64,000 bases of DNA from Salvelinus alpinus (taxonomy: Eukaryota; Chordata; Actinopteri; Salmoniformes; Salmonidae). The DNA is taken from assembly GCF_045679555.1 (NCBI RefSeq), contig NC_092091.1:70384517-70448516 (forward strand), given 5' to 3'. The notes beneath the pieces are model-generated. The model searched no databases and was not told the DNA's origin. It saw only the letters and a list, made by a program, of their open reading frames with translations. Every line of letters starts with the position of its first letter. Positions within the stretch are counted from its first letter, which is position 1. The translations under genes were made by a program, and so were the position numbers. Positions 45,999 through 57,906 of this stretch are shown piece after piece.

Positions 45999-46351
45999 GT
46001 CTTAGTTAATCTTCATCCTTGTCTCTTTCAGTGTTCATTGTCCATGTGGCCCAAGCCGCTGTTCTGTTCAACTGGTTGACTCTTACATACCGGAGCCTTA
46101 TACTGAGTAGCAAACAAGGATAGAATGGTAAAGATGGTGAAACGTGTATATATCCACCAGACTGTAGTGGTTAATACCTTTCAGTAGTCAGTCAATCTTC
46201 ATGTTACACTGATTCAGCTATGGAGATGACCTGTAATGTGATTGATTATCCTCCCATGAACTGGGTTATGGCTTAGGATATTGAATAGGGGACAATTCTT
46301 TAACCAACCTTTACTAGGCGATACTTAATTCTCGACTTGGAAGGCACCAGT

Positions 46352-46511
46352 GTCTTTTCTAAACTTCCATGGTCAAGACCGGTGGGTGTCCGCCCTATAG
46401 ACGGTCCACCCCGTGCAGCATGAGTGTGACTCAGAAATAAAGTGTCGCTTTGAATGACACCCACCTGTATCGATCAATGAGGAGATCAGACCTCAAAGGT
46501 GGCGGCATATA
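46352..46511. other. Right flank of copy B, unique
   Basis: This sequence continues the LOX 3' flank beyond the point where copy A is cut by the gap. No coding signal or repeat is recognised before the Tc1 element. Confidence 0.5.
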
Positions 46512-47690
46512 CACTGAACAAAAATATAATCGCAACATTTGAAGTGTTGGTCCCATGTGTCATGAGCTGAAATAAAAGATCCCAGAAATTGTCCATATGA
46601 ACAAAAAGCTCTCTATCAAATTTTGTGCACACTTTGTTTACATTCCTGTTAGTGAGCATTTCTCCTTTGCCAAGGTAATCCATCCAACTGACAGGTGTAC
46701 CATATCAAGAAGCTGATTAAACAGCATGCTCATTACACAGGTGCACCTTGTGCTGGGGACAATAAAAGGCCACTTTAAATGTGCAGTTTTGTCACAACAC
46801 AATGCCACTGATGTCTCAAGTTGAGGGAGCGCGCAATTGGCATGCTGACTGCAAGAATGTCCACCAGAGTTGTTGCCAGAGAATAACTGAATGTTAATTT
46901 CTCAACCATAAGCCACCTTCAACATAGTTATTGAGAATTTTGCAATTCATCCAACCGGCCTCACAGCCGCCATTACCAGGTGTATGGCGTCGTGTGGGCT
47001 AGCGGTTTGCTGATGTCAACGTTGTGACCAGAGTGCCCCATGGTGGAGGTGGGGTTCTGGTATGGGCAGGCATAAGCTATGGACAACGAACACAATTGTA
47101 TTTTATCAATGGCAATTTGAATGCTCAGAGATACCGTGGCGAGATCCTAAGGCCCATTGTTGTGCCATTCATCCGCCGCCATCACCTCATGTTTCAGCAT
47201 GATAATGCACGGCCCCATGTCGCAAGGATCTGTACACAACTCCTGGAAGCTGAAAATATCCCAGTTGTTCCATGACCTGCATACTCACCAGACATGTCAC
47301 CCATTGAGCATGTTTGAGATGCTCTGGATTGACGTTTACGACAGCGTGTTCCACATCCTGCCAATATCCAGCAACTTCGCACAGCCATTGAAAAGAAGTG
47401 AGACAATATTCCACAGGCCACAATCAACAGCCTGATCAACTCTATGCAAAGGTGATGTGTGGCGCTGCATGAGGCAAATGGTGGTCACACCAGATACTGA
47501 CAGTATTTTTTTATCCACTCCTCTACCTTTTTCTTAAGGTATCTTTGACCAAAAGATGCATATCTGTATTCCCAGTCATGTGAAAGCCATAGATTAGGGC
47601 CTAATACATTTATTTTTTCAATTGATTGATTTCCTTATATGAACTGTAAGTCAGTTAAATCTTTGAAATTGTTACATGTTGCATTTATAT
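46512..47690 (+). mobile_element. Tc1-like transposon, decayed
   Basis: It starts after TA with CACTGAACAAAAATATAATC, the same family as 4878-6250. Transposase remnants on + include [18 protein letters not shown] (47040-47090) and FQHDNARPHVARICTQLLEA (47190-47250), with the second catalytic Asp in HDNA, and then [10 protein letters not shown] before a stop. The first third is heavily deleted and the right terminal repeat is truncated near 47690. Confidence 0.8.
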
Positions 47691-47870
47691 ATACAGCATA
47701 TATTTTGGGGTATATTTTGTACATAATCACCATTTAAATGAGGCCACAGTTCTTCTCTGTGGCCAAAGGGACCCAAAGAGGTATTTGGTGAAGACCATCT
47801 CAAAAAATAACATGCTTGGTATTGGATTGATGACAAAAATATTTTATTCATTCACAGGCTGGTCGTCATT
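47690..47870 (-). repeat. Inverted homologue of the copy-B upstream flank
   Basis: The reverse complement reads GAATGAATAAAATA, then GTCATCAATCCAATAC, CTTCACCAAATACCTCTTTG and GGCCACAGAGAAGAACTG. It aligns with 28085-28240 at clearly less than full identity. Either a dispersed repeat or an old inverted duplication. Confidence 0.6.
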
Positions 47871-47879
47871 TCAAAGCAT

Positions 47880-48793
47880 TATGACATAAAGGTAGCATCT
47901 GGCAATCCAAAAGCAGTCAAAGAGCTGGTCGATACTTCTTTGGTGGAGGAGGAAATCCTCCCGGAGAGGGAGGTTAATGAAATGCGCCCTACGGTTGGTA
48001 GAGTACATCCCATAGACGTGCAACTAAGGGAGTTAGAACTAAAGTTGAGGTTAGAGCAACAATTAAAGATTGAACACCAGAAATTAGAGCTCCAGCACAG
48101 GGAAAAAGAACAAGAACGAAAATGTGCAGCCAGACTAGAAGAAGAAGAACGTGCGCATGACATTCGCTTGAAAGAGATGGAGCTGGAAGTGTGACAAAGG
48201 GAGATAGATCTGGAAGTACTCCAAATCCAATCAGGCCATCCTACACCCTCAACAGAGTTTGATCTTGGTCAGAACAGCCGGCTTGTACCGCCTTTCAATG
48301 AAAAGGAAGTGGATGTATATTTTACTCTCTAAGCGGATTGGCACATCCCTAAAATGGCCCCGAGATATTTGGTCACTGCTCCTCCAAAGTGTTCTTGTGG
48401 GAAAGGCTCAGAAAGTGTACGCCACTTTATCTCTTGACCAGAGTTCAGATTATGACCCTGTTAAAGCTGCTATCCTTCGGGCTTACAAGTTGGTTCCAGA
48501 GGCACACAGAAAACAGTTCCATCAATTACGAAAGACAGAATCACAAAGCCATGTCGAGTTTGCAAGGGAACAAGTATGTATCTTTGATCGGTGGTGTGGT
48601 TCTCAAGAGGTCAAGGACCTTGAGGATTTACAGACACTCATGCTTCTCGAGCAGTTCAAGAATTGCCTTCACGAAAGGGTTGCAACCTACATTTTATGAG
48701 CACAAGGATCTCACTCTTGAGAAAGCTGTAGTTCTGGCAGATGAAATGAAATTACTTTCACAAACAAAGCACCCGGTAGCAAATGAGTTCTAG
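47880..48793 (+). pseudogene. Decayed retroelement gag with SCAN-like domain
   Basis: Read in pieces on +: a coiled-coil part rich in Glu/Lys/Leu (47940-48194, QLRELELKLRLEQQLKIEHQ) ending in a TGA; then NSRLVPPFNEKEVDVYF in a shifted frame; then a helical block at 48340-48699 with LLLQSVLVGKAQKVYATLS, AYKLVPEAHRKQFHQLRK and FDRWCGS; and KAVVLADEMKLL at its end. This order matches the gag of Gmr1-like Ty3/gypsy elements, from which the vertebrate SCAN domain derives. At least two frame changes and stops disable it, and no pol follows. Confidence 0.65.
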
Positions 48794-49320
48794 AGAAGGA
48801 CCTGATGTCATCAAGAACATTTTCTGTTGGTATAGAAGGAATGTTCTGCTTCTTTCTTACTTTGTAAAGTCATTTTCTAAAATGTAATTATACTGGTTTG
48901 ATTTGTTGTGATATTTATACAGCTTGCCTCCATATGCAAATAAAACATGTTTATTCTGTGGATTATTTATTTTGGAGTTCGTTCATAAAAGCTGTCTGTT
49001 TGACATGTGTACTTGACTTCAGTTAATCCAATTATGCAATAACTTTAGATACACAAAACTGGTGGAAGGTTCACCTTACAGTAACTCATTGTCCTTTCTT
49101 TATTCAAATAACAGAGTTTGGGTTCCTGCTTTCAACACACACAAGCACGCAGACATAGATTTAGGGGTCAGTCATAACGGCAGGAGATGCATATAAGATA
49201 CTGATGACACTGACCAGTAATAAATTGTGTAACTGTAAATTGGAGCTGTTTTTTTAGAAGTAGAGGATTTCTTTCTGCAACTTGATGATGATGATAATAT
49301 ACATTTGAACAAGAACTTGA
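48794..49320. other. Non-coding flank, part of a paralogous block
   Basis: No gene. TACTGGTTTGATTTGTTGTG and CTTGCCTCCATATGCAAATA at 48893-48942 correspond to 60313-60332 and 63241-63262, where a LINE separates the two halves. CATTGTCCTTTCTTTATTCA near 49089 corresponds to 63333. Confidence 0.6.
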
Positions 49321-50190
49321 CGTGTATAAGATGTAATGAACATGATGAATATGATGGCCACTCATTACAAATATACTGCTATGACTACCTGCTTTCCAGC
49401 AGTGCTGGGGAAGCTACTCTGAAAATATAGTTTACCAAGCTACCAATTACTTGACACTGGAATAAATCCTATGACAGTGCCACATTGAAAGTCTCTGAGC
49501 TCTCAGTTAGGTCATTCTACTGCCAATGTTTGTCTATGGAGATTGCATGGCTGTTTGCTCAATTTTTATACACCTGTCAGCAAAGGGTGTGACTGAAATA
49601 GCCGAATCCACTAATTTGAAAGGGTGTCAACATAGTTTTGTGTATATATAGTGTAGTTGGTTTAACTTGTTACTTTGAAAATGTAGTTCACTACATCAAA
49701 ACTACCTGGTGATTAATAAGAGACCCTGTTATTTTTGAACATTCAAAAGAGACGCAGAACTTAAGTCTTTAGAGCTAGATATTTTATCTACCAGGCCAGG
49801 TGTATTCAACTCTTTTCTATTCTTCGTGATAATTAATAGCCCCCATCTTGTGTCCCAGGTCTAAATCAGTCCCCAATTTTAAAGGGGAACAATGAAAAAA
49901 TGCAGTGGAAGTGTGTATAACTGGCTTCGAGGTCCAGAATTGAGGCCAATAACTCCATGCTCTCATTTTCAAAGTGGTCCTGTCAACTTTGTTGTCAGAA
50001 CAGAATCTTTCATTCACATGACACATGAATTCCCTTTTATTTTCTTTGTTGAGAAAAATGTATTGAGTCGTTCCAGTAGTTGGCTACACGTCTACATTCC
50101 AAAACATGAATTTACTACTCCAAACATAACAAAGATTTGAATTTAGTTAAACTAGGTATGTATGATGTAAACATACCTGTGTTCAGGGTT
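49320..50190. repeat. Paralogous block 1 (matches 58970-59820)
   Basis: GAATATGATGGCCACTCATT, CAGCAGTGCTGGGGAAGCTA, CTTGTTACTTTGAAAATGTA and GTATGTATGATGTAAACATA recur in the same order at 58980-59800 with moderate divergence. Block 1 carries an extra Tc1 scrap (49455-49668); block 2 carries a solo LTR. Confidence 0.75.
49455..49668 (-). mobile_element. Tc1-like terminal fragment
   Basis: ATCCTATGACAGTGCCACAT through AAGGGTGTCAACATAGTTTT and TATATATAGTGTA matches the right end of the intron-10 Tc1 element (15885-16072). About 210 bp, with no coding capacity. Confidence 0.75.
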
Positions 50191-50350
50191 GGGTAGTAAC
50201 TGATTACATGTAACAGGGATTACATAATTAGTTACTTCATTTATGTAATTAAATCTGCCCGGATTATTTAAAAAATGTAACCGGGATTAGTTACATTCTT
50301 AAAAACAGCTGATTACTTGATCTAATAGCATGTAGGATTATCTGATCTAA
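50187..50350. repeat. Dispersed repeat rich in GATTACATGTAA motifs
   Basis: GTTGGGTAGTAACTGATTAC, then GGGATTACATAATTAGTTAC and partly self-complementary TTAC/GTAA words. Looks like the end of a common fish DNA-transposon repeat; family not named. Confidence 0.5.
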
Positions 50351-51470
50351 TATCAATAGGAACATTTGATAACACTTTCGCACACCCTCAAGACTTCTCC
50401 CAGGCTCTCAACTCGGCAAGATTCTATTGTCCTGTTGAACGCTCATCAAGGGTGGATTACTACTTTAGTATTCCAATTGATTGAATGAATAGATAAGGCT
50501 GCCAAACCATTTACACCTGGCCCGCTGGCCAATCAGATAGTCGTCTGGACTCCATAGAGTTTCTACTTGCTGCTTTGCAGTGCACTTTCACTCTCTCTGA
50601 CAAGCGGGATAGAACGTGCTTAGTGAGTGTTGAACATTGTAAACTGTGAATGCGTGCAAAACACGGTTTTGAACACTGTTAATGTTGAAAAAAATAGGGT
50701 CCCAAGCTTTCTGTATTATCTTATGTGATATTACTGCCCAAAACGATGTAGACAAATGAATCACTATATTGAACAATTCTGGAACCCTATTTTGAATTGT
50801 AGGCCTACTGTCATGCATTTTGGGTTTGACAATCACTGGCTAAGTTTGCACATCAAAGTATCTTGAATCATGCCTCATACCATTTTAGTAGTCAAGCAGC
50901 CTACACTTAGAATGGAGCACTTTGACTAGTTTAGATAAGATCATTAGATGACACATTTATTCTGTTGCCCGACCCTGCAACAACATTGCCGTGACCAAAT
51001 CGTAGGCTTGTGCCACCAACTGAAAACGTTACAATGGAGCCCTGTGTATGCTCTCACAAAGAATATAAAAACACGTGAATTGTAGGATCTATATGTTTTC
51101 ACACAAGTCCCCAAATTGGAAATGATCATGTTACTAAATGAAATCATTAGTCTTCCTTATTCCACTGAACCAGAGAAGTATGTCAAGGAAGTTGTTCACG
51201 TTTCATAGTAAGGGGAAAACCCTGAACTATCCAGACAAGAGTCATAAAGGAAATAAGACATTTCCTTAAACCATAAACCCTGAACTATCCCAACAAAGTA
51301 CATTTTACACTGAGTACAAAACATTAAGGACACCTGCTCTCTCCATGACAGACTGACCAAGTGAAAGCTGTGCACAGACTTTGATGGGGCAGGTGCTCAA
51401 AATTAGAAACAACAACAAAAACTTAATTCCATTCATATTGTTCTACTGCAGCCCCCCGGATTCGGAAAGT
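50351..51470. other. Non-coding interval
   Basis: No supported gene. The segment at 51150-51230 (TTCCACTGAACCAGAGAAGT) has paralogues at 59875-59940 and, inverted, at 27850-27925. Confidence 0.5.
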
Positions 51471-51474
51471 ATTC

Positions 51475-51918
51475 AGACCCATTGACTTTTTCCACATTTT
51501 GTAACATTAAAGCCTTATTTTAAAATTGATTAAATAGTTTTTCCCCCCTCATCAATCTACACACAATAACCATAATGACAAAGCAAAAGTTTATTTATTT
51601 TTGTTAAATTTCTTAAAAACCAAAAATATTACATTTACATAAGTATTCAGGCCCTTTACTCAGTACTTTGTTGAAGCACCTTTGGCAGTGATGACAGCCT
51701 CGCGTCTTCTTTGGTTTGACGCTACAAGCTTGGCACACCTGCTTTTGGAGTTTCTCCAATTAATCTCTGCAGATCCTCTCAAGCTCTGTCAGGTTGGATG
51801 GGGAGCGTCGCTGCACAGCTATTTTCAGGTCTCTCCAGAGATGTTGGATCGGGTTCAAGTCCGGGCTCTGGCTGGGCCACCCAAGGACATTCCGAGACTT
51901 GTTCAGAAGACACTTCTA
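51475..51918. mobile_element. Tc1-like transposon end fragment
   Basis: AAAGTATTCAGACCCATTGA, CCACATTTTGTAACATTAAA and AGTATTCAGGCCCTTTACTC are the terminal part of a widespread fish Tc1 family, followed by 'ttgaagcacctttggcagtgatgacagcc' and 'gttcaagtccgggctctggctgggcca'. It is cut off at 51918 by the next Tc1 element. Confidence 0.7.
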
Positions 51919-53005
51919 AAACTCAACAAAAAAAGAAACGTCCCTTTTTCAGGACCCTGTCTTTCAAAGTAATTGGTAAAAATCCAAATAACTTCACAGA
52001 TCTTCATTGTAAAGGGTTTAAACACTGTTTCACATGCTTGTTCAATGAACCATAAAACAATGAATGAACATGCACCTGTGGAACGGTCGTTAAGACACTA
52101 ACAGCTTACGGTAAGCAATTAAGGTCACAGTTATGAAAACATAGGACACTAAAGAGGCCTTTCTACTGACTCTGAAAAACACCAAAAGAAAGATGCCCAG
52201 GGTCCCTGCTCATCTGCGTGAACGTGCCTTAGGCATGCTGCAAGGAGGCATGAGGACTGCAGATGTGGCCAGGGCAAAAAATTGTGATGTCCGTACTGTG
52301 AGACGCCTAAGACAGTGCTACAGGGAGACAGGATGGACAGCTGACAGCACAATCCCTCCATCAGTGCTCAGACTGTCCGCAATAGGCTGAGAGAGGCTGG
52401 ACTGAGGGCTTGTAGGCCTGTTGTAAGGCAGGTCCTCACCAGACATCATCTGCAACAACGTTGCCTATGGGCACAAACCCACCGTTGCTGGACCAGACAG
52501 GAGTGGAAAAAAGTGCTCTTCACTGACGAGTCGCGGTTTTGTCTCACCAGGGGTGATGGTCGGATTCGCGTTTATCGTCGAAGGAATGAGCATTACACCG
52601 AGGCCTGTACTCTGGAGCGGGATCGATTTGGAGGTAGAGGGTCCGTCATAGTCTGGGGCAGTGTCATCGGACTGAGCTTGTTGTCATTGCAGGCAATCTC
52701 AACGCTATGTGTTGCAGGGAAGACATCCTCCTCCCTCACGTGGTACCCTTCCTGCAGGCTCATCCTGACATGACATCCAGCATGACAATGCCACCAGCCA
52801 TACTGCTCGCTCTGTGCCTGATTTCCTGCAAGACAGGAATGTCAGTGTTCTGCCATGGCCAGCGAAGAGCCCGGATCTCAATCCCATTGAGCACGTCTGG
52901 GACCTGTTGGATCGGAGGGTGAGGTCTAGGGCCATTCCCCACAGAAAGGTCCGGAAACTTGCAGGTGCCTTGGTGGAAGAGTGGGGTAACACATCTCAGT
53001 TCACC
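51919..53005 (+). mobile_element. Tc1-like transposon, 3'-truncated, dead transposase
   Basis: The left end is ACTCAACAAAAAAAGAAACG. A transposase follows on +: an N-terminal HTH at 52193-52390 (RVPAHLRERALGMLQGG, VRTVRRLRQCYRETG), FTDESRFCLTRGDGRIRVYR at 52516 with the first catalytic Asp, and SPDLNPIEHVWDLLDRRV at 52870-52925 carrying the last acidic residue. The frame shifts several times. The right terminal repeat is missing; the sequence passes into a LINE at about 53005. Confidence 0.8.
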
Positions 53006-55150
53006 ACGCTGTCTGTGTGGGTGCACCATTTCAATTTGTCCGTGATGTGTACGCCGAGGAACTTAACTTTCCACCTTCTCCACTACTGTCCCGTCGATGT
53101 GGATAGAGGGGTGCTCCCTCTGCTGTTTCCTGAATTCGACGATCATCTCCTTTATTTTGTTGACATTGAGTGTGAGGTTATTTTCCTGACACCACACTCC
53201 GAGGGCCCTCACCTCCTCTCTGTAGGCCGTCTCGTCATTGTTGGTAATCAAGCCTACCACTGTATTGTTGTCTGCAAACTTGTTTATTGAGTTGGAGGCG
53301 TGCATGGCCACGCAGTCATGGGTGAACAGGGAGTACAGGAGAGGGCTGAGAACGCACCCTTGTGGGGCCCCAGTGTTGAGGATCAGCGGGGTGGAGATGT
53401 TGTTTCCTACCCTCACCACCTGGGGGCGGCCCGTCAGGAAGTCCAGGACCCAGTTGCACAGGGCGGGGTCGAGACCCAGGGTCTCGAGCTTAATGACGAG
53501 TTTGGAGGGTACTATGGTGTTGAATGCTGAGCTGTAATCAATGAACAGCATTCTTACATAGGTATTCCTCTTGTCCAGATGGGTTAGGGCAGTGTGATTG
53601 CGATTGCGTCATCTGTGGACCTATTTGGGCGGTAAGCAAATTGGAGTGGGTCTAGGTTGTCAGGTAGGGTGGAGGTGATATGATCCTTGACTAGTCTCTC
53701 ACAGCACTTCATGATGACAGAAGTGAGTGCTACGGGGCGATAGTCGTTTATCTCAGTTACCTTAGCTTTTTTTAAATTTTTAAATTTCACCTTTATTTAA
53801 CCAGGTAGGCCAGTTGAGAACAAGTTCTCATTTACAACTGCGACCTGGCCAAGACAAAGCAAAGCAGTGCGACACAAACAACAACACAGAGTTACACATG
53901 GAATAAACAAGCGTACAGTCAATAACACAATAGAGAAAAAGAAAGTCTATGTACAGTGTGTGCAAATGGCGTGAGGAGGTAAGGCAATACATAGGCCATA
54001 GTAGTGAAATAGTTACAATTTAGCAAATTAACACTGGAGTGATAGATGAGCAGATGATGATGTGCAAGTAGAAATACTGATGTGCAAAAGAGCAGAAAAG
54101 TAAATAAAACAATATGGGGATGAGGTAGGTAGATTGGGTGGGCTATTTACATATGGGCTATGTATAGCTGCAGCGATCGGTTAGCTGCTCAGATAGCTGA
54201 TGTTTAAAGTTAGTGAGGGAACAGGAACAATGGTGGCACTCTTGAAGCATGTGGGAACAGCAGACTGGGATAGGGATTGATTGAATATGTCCGTAAACAC
54301 ACCAGCCAGCTGGTCTGCGCATGCTCTGAGGACGCGGCTAGGGATGCCGTCTGGGCATCCAGCCTTGCGAGGGTTAAAGCGTTGAAATGTTTTACTGCTG
54401 CAGTGAAGGAGAGCCTGCAGGTTTCGGTAGCGGGCAGTGTCAGTGGCGCTGTATTGTCCTCAAAGCGAGCAAAGAAGTTGTTTAGTTGGTCTGGGAGCAA
54501 GACATCGGTGTCCGCGATGGGGCTGGTTTTATTTTTGTAGTCTGTGATTGACTGTAGACCCTGCCACATACGTCTTGTGTCTGAGCCGTTGAATTGCGAC
54601 TCTACTTTGTGTCTATACTGACGCTTAGCTTGTTTGATTGCTTTGCGGAGGGAATAGCTACACTGTTTGTATTCGGTCATGTTTCCGGTCGCCTTGCCAT
54701 GATTTAAAGCAGTGGTTCGAGCTTTTAGTTTTTCGCGAATGCTGCCATCAATCCACGGTTTCTGGTTGGGGAAGGTTTTAATATTCACTGTGGGTACCAC
54801 ATCACCGATGCACTTGCTAATAAACTCGCACACCGAATCAGCATATACAGTACATCAATGTTATTGTCCGATGCTATCCGGAACATATCCCAGTCAACGT
54901 GATTGAAGCAATCTTGAAGCGTGGAATCAGATTGGTCGGACCAGCGTTGAACAGACCTGAGCACGGGTGTTTCCTGTTTTAATTTCTGTCTATAGGCTGG
55001 GAGCAACAAAATGGAGTCGTGGTCAGATTTGCCGAAAGGAGGGCGAGGGAGGGCTTTGTATGCGTCACGGAAATTAGAATAGCAATGATCCAGAGTTTTA
55101 CCAGCCCGGGTCGCTCATTCGATATGTTGATAAAATTTAGGGACCCTTGT
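53006..55150 (-). mobile_element. Decayed LINE, minus strand, with nested insertion
   Basis: On the minus strand: the end of the endonuclease and [16 protein letters not shown] (about 54930), the linker with NQKPWIDGSIREKLK and MWQGLQSITDYKNKT (54540-54830), then the RT in 53063-53770 ([36 protein letters not shown]). The RT active-site motif reads FADNN, where the family has FADD. The 3' end and tail are lost at the join with the Tc1 element. The 5' end is truncated. Confidence 0.85.
53768..54222. mobile_element. Repeat nested in the LINE
   Basis: About 450 bp beginning 'cacctttatttaaccaggtaggccagttgag' and ending near AAAGTTAGTGAGGG interrupts the LINE between the RT start and the linker. 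It is a dispersed salmonid-type repeat that I cannot classify more precisely. The LINE frame resumes on either side. Confidence 0.7.
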
Positions 55151-55265
55151 TGTTCCCACCCCAGAGGTGCGAACAATGCAGATAGGCAGAATTCCTCAAA
55201 GACATATTTGTGTAATGATTGTATTCCTCAGAGTTTCATGCCTAGACCTGACACTCCCAAACCTA

Positions 55266-56825
55266 CAGTACCGGTCAAGAGTTTGGACACACCTGCTCAT
55301 TGCAGTTTTTATTTATTTTTTACTATTTATAGAATAATAGTGAAGACATCAAAACTATGAAAAACCCATATGGAATCATGTAGAAACCAAAAAAGTGTTA
55401 AGCAATTAAAAATATATTTTAGATTTTAGATTCTTCAAAGTAGCCACAATTTGCCTTGATGACAGCTTTGCACGCTCTTGGCATTCTCTCAACCAGCTTC
55501 ATGAGGTAGTCACCTGGAATGCATTTCAATTAACAAGTGTGCTTTGTTAAAAGTGTATTTGTGGAATGTCCTTCCTCCTTAACGCGTTTTTGAGCCAATC
55601 AGTTATGTGGTAACAAGTTAGGGGTGGTATACAGAAGAGAGCCCTATTTGGTAAAAGACCAAGTCCATATTATGGCAAGTACAGCTCAAATAAGCAAAGA
55701 GAAATGACAGTACATCATTCAGTCAATCTGAAACATTTCTATAATTTTGAAAGTTTCTTCAAGTGCAGTCGCAAAAATCATTAAGCGCTAGGATGAAACT
55801 GGCTATCATGAGGACCGCCACAGGAAAGGAGGTCCCAGAGTTGCCTCTGCCGCAGAGGATAAATTCATTAGAGTTAACTGCACCTCAGATTGCAGCCCAA
55901 ATAAATGCTTCAGAGTTCAAGTAACAGACAAATCTCAACATCAACTGTTCAGAGGAGACTACGTGAATCAGGCCTTCATGGTCAAATTGTTGCAAAGAAA
56001 CCACTACTAAAGGACACCAATAATAAGAAGAGACTTGCTTGGGCCAAGAAACACGGGCAATGGACATTAGACCGGTGGAAAACTGTCCTTTGGTCTGATG
56101 AGTCCAAATGTGAGATTTTTGGTTCCAACCGCTGTGTCTATGTGAAATGCAGAGTAGGTGAACGGATGATCTCCGCATGTGTGGGTCCCACCGTGAAGCA
56201 TGGTGGAGGAGGTGTGATGGTGTGGGGGTCCATTGTTGGTGACACTATCTGTGATTTATTTATAATTCAAGGCACACTTAACCAGCATGGCTACCACAGC
56301 ATTCTGCAGCGATACCTCATCCCGCCTGGTTTGCACTTAGTGGGACTATCATTTGTTCTTGAACAGGTCAATCACCCAACACACCTCCAGGCTCTGTAAG
56401 GGCTATTTGACCAAGAAGGAGAGTAATGGAGTGCAGCATCAGATGACCTGGCCTCCACAATCACCCGACCTCAACCCAATTGAGAAGGTTTGGGATGAGT
56501 TGGACCGCAGAGTGAAGGAAAAGTTGCCAGCAAGTGCTCAGCATATGTGGGAACTCCTTCAAGACTGTTGGGAAAGCATTTCAGGTGAAGCTGGTTGAGA
56601 GAATGCCAAGAGTGTGCAAAGCTACCATCAAGGCAAAGGGTAGCTACTTTGTAGAATCTCAAATATAACATATTTTGATTTGTTTAACTCTTTTTTTGGT
56701 TACTACATGATTCCAAATGTGTTATTTCGTGTTGATGTCTTCACTATTATTCTACAATGTATAAAATAGTAAAAATAAAGAAAAACCCTGGAATGAGTAG
56801 GTGTGTCAACTTTTGACTGGTACTG
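55266..56825 (+). mobile_element. Tc1-like transposon, both ends present
   Basis: TA-flanked ends: CAGTACCGGTCAAGAGTTTG at the left and the inverted counterpart ending TTTTGACTGGTACTG at 56825. Length 1560 bp, a standard size for an element with one transposase gene. The terminal repeats are diverged by only a few bases. Confidence 0.92.
55905..56598 (+). pseudogene. Tc1-like transposase, frameshifted
   Basis: Two overlapping frames: 55905-56399 ([19 protein letters not shown], then [16 protein letters not shown] with a catalytic Asp, and [16 protein letters not shown]) and 56353-56598 ([20 protein letters not shown] with the last acidic residue). The segment between WGS and SPDLNP is altered, and the usual HDNDPKH-type motif around the middle Asp is missing. 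An N-terminal HTH part upstream of 55905 is out of frame. It needs more than one repair to be functional, so it is dead. Confidence 0.85.
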
Positions 56826-57906
56826 TATTTTAAAGAATAAGGGATTGTTAACTTGCTTCTGTTAGCGAGTTTTGCAATGTTATATCCACTTCTATTGAAA
56901 CCTATTTTAACAGAAATATGATTCAAATCACACTCTTTTCTACAGGAAACATTGGAAGCTGTTTTGAGAGGACAAATAGTTACATATAAAAAAAACTAAT
57001 CGGAACTACTCAAATTAACCGATTTTTTTCTTGGAATAGATCATCAATACTCTGTGAATCCCACTCCAGCATTTTACAAGAAACGACTGAATCTACACAC
57101 TAAATTTGATTGGATGTCCACCAAAAATAGCTGAACATATGCTTATGCAATGTGGTGCGCAATACCCCCGATTCCCACTTAGAAAAATATGACTTTCTTA
57201 CGCGCACCTTTCCTACGCACTTCTCAGTTGTTGGTATTCAAACTTACCTTGTGCAGTTGCGTAAAGTGCTTTGCAGGCGTGGTTCGCTTGCAGACTCTGA
57301 ATAAATGTAATTTAACTGCTGAAAACCATCCCACTTGCTGGCCAACAGAGTTTCTCATGGAGTTTTCATTCAATTAGGTTTTCCGTACATTTATCTTAAG
57401 TAATCCCTTTAAATACGGTATACATTTTTAGTTCGAATTTTGTCGACAGACTCGATAGAAAATATCGAGAGAACGGGTTCAAAATATTAGGGATCGATGA
57501 AAGAAAACCATCTATGCATATTCCGTTTCAGCACCATTTGGTAGTTTAAAAAATACTCTGATCTTGTAGATTATTTAGTGTTAGGAAAGTATTTATGAAT
57601 CATAAAAAACAGGTTTGGAGAGCCTTTACGAAAGAAAGAAAATGCTGGTTTGATTCATTCTGAAAACTGCCATATTCAGTTCTTCAACCCATGGTAATGT
57701 TGGAAAATGATTGTACATAGAATTATAATAGGGAGAATAGTGTACAATAGTAGGCTATACCCTTGTCTGTTGCTTGCACAACCAAGTAACTATTCAGACC
57801 TAGGTTCAAACACTATTTGAAATCCTTAGAATACTTTGAGTGTTTGCTCGCCAGGTGGGTGAGGTTTCCACTTTTGGGACTTGTCTATCCTCCCTGACTT
57901 CCTCAG
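56826..57906. other. Non-coding interval upstream of orphan LOX exon
   Basis: No gene recognised and no match to LOX exons 1-13 seen. The last 120 bp up to CTGACTTCCTCAG at 57906 look like an intron 3' end with a pyrimidine tract. Confidence 0.5.

Larger units (their letters stand above)
28170..46351 (+). repeat. Segmental duplication, copy B
   Basis: This block is essentially identical to 1-18180 and includes the promoter, gene, 3' UTR and every intronic transposon. Unlike copy A it runs on past the match point into unique sequence (46352 onward), so copy B shows the true right flank. The left junction cannot be judged because copy A begins at the window edge. Confidence 0.95.

Noticed and set aside
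54210..54833. 207-codon minus-strand frame considered as a separate gene
   Set aside because: It is the endonuclease-RT linker of a LINE; it continues the neighbouring LINE pieces.
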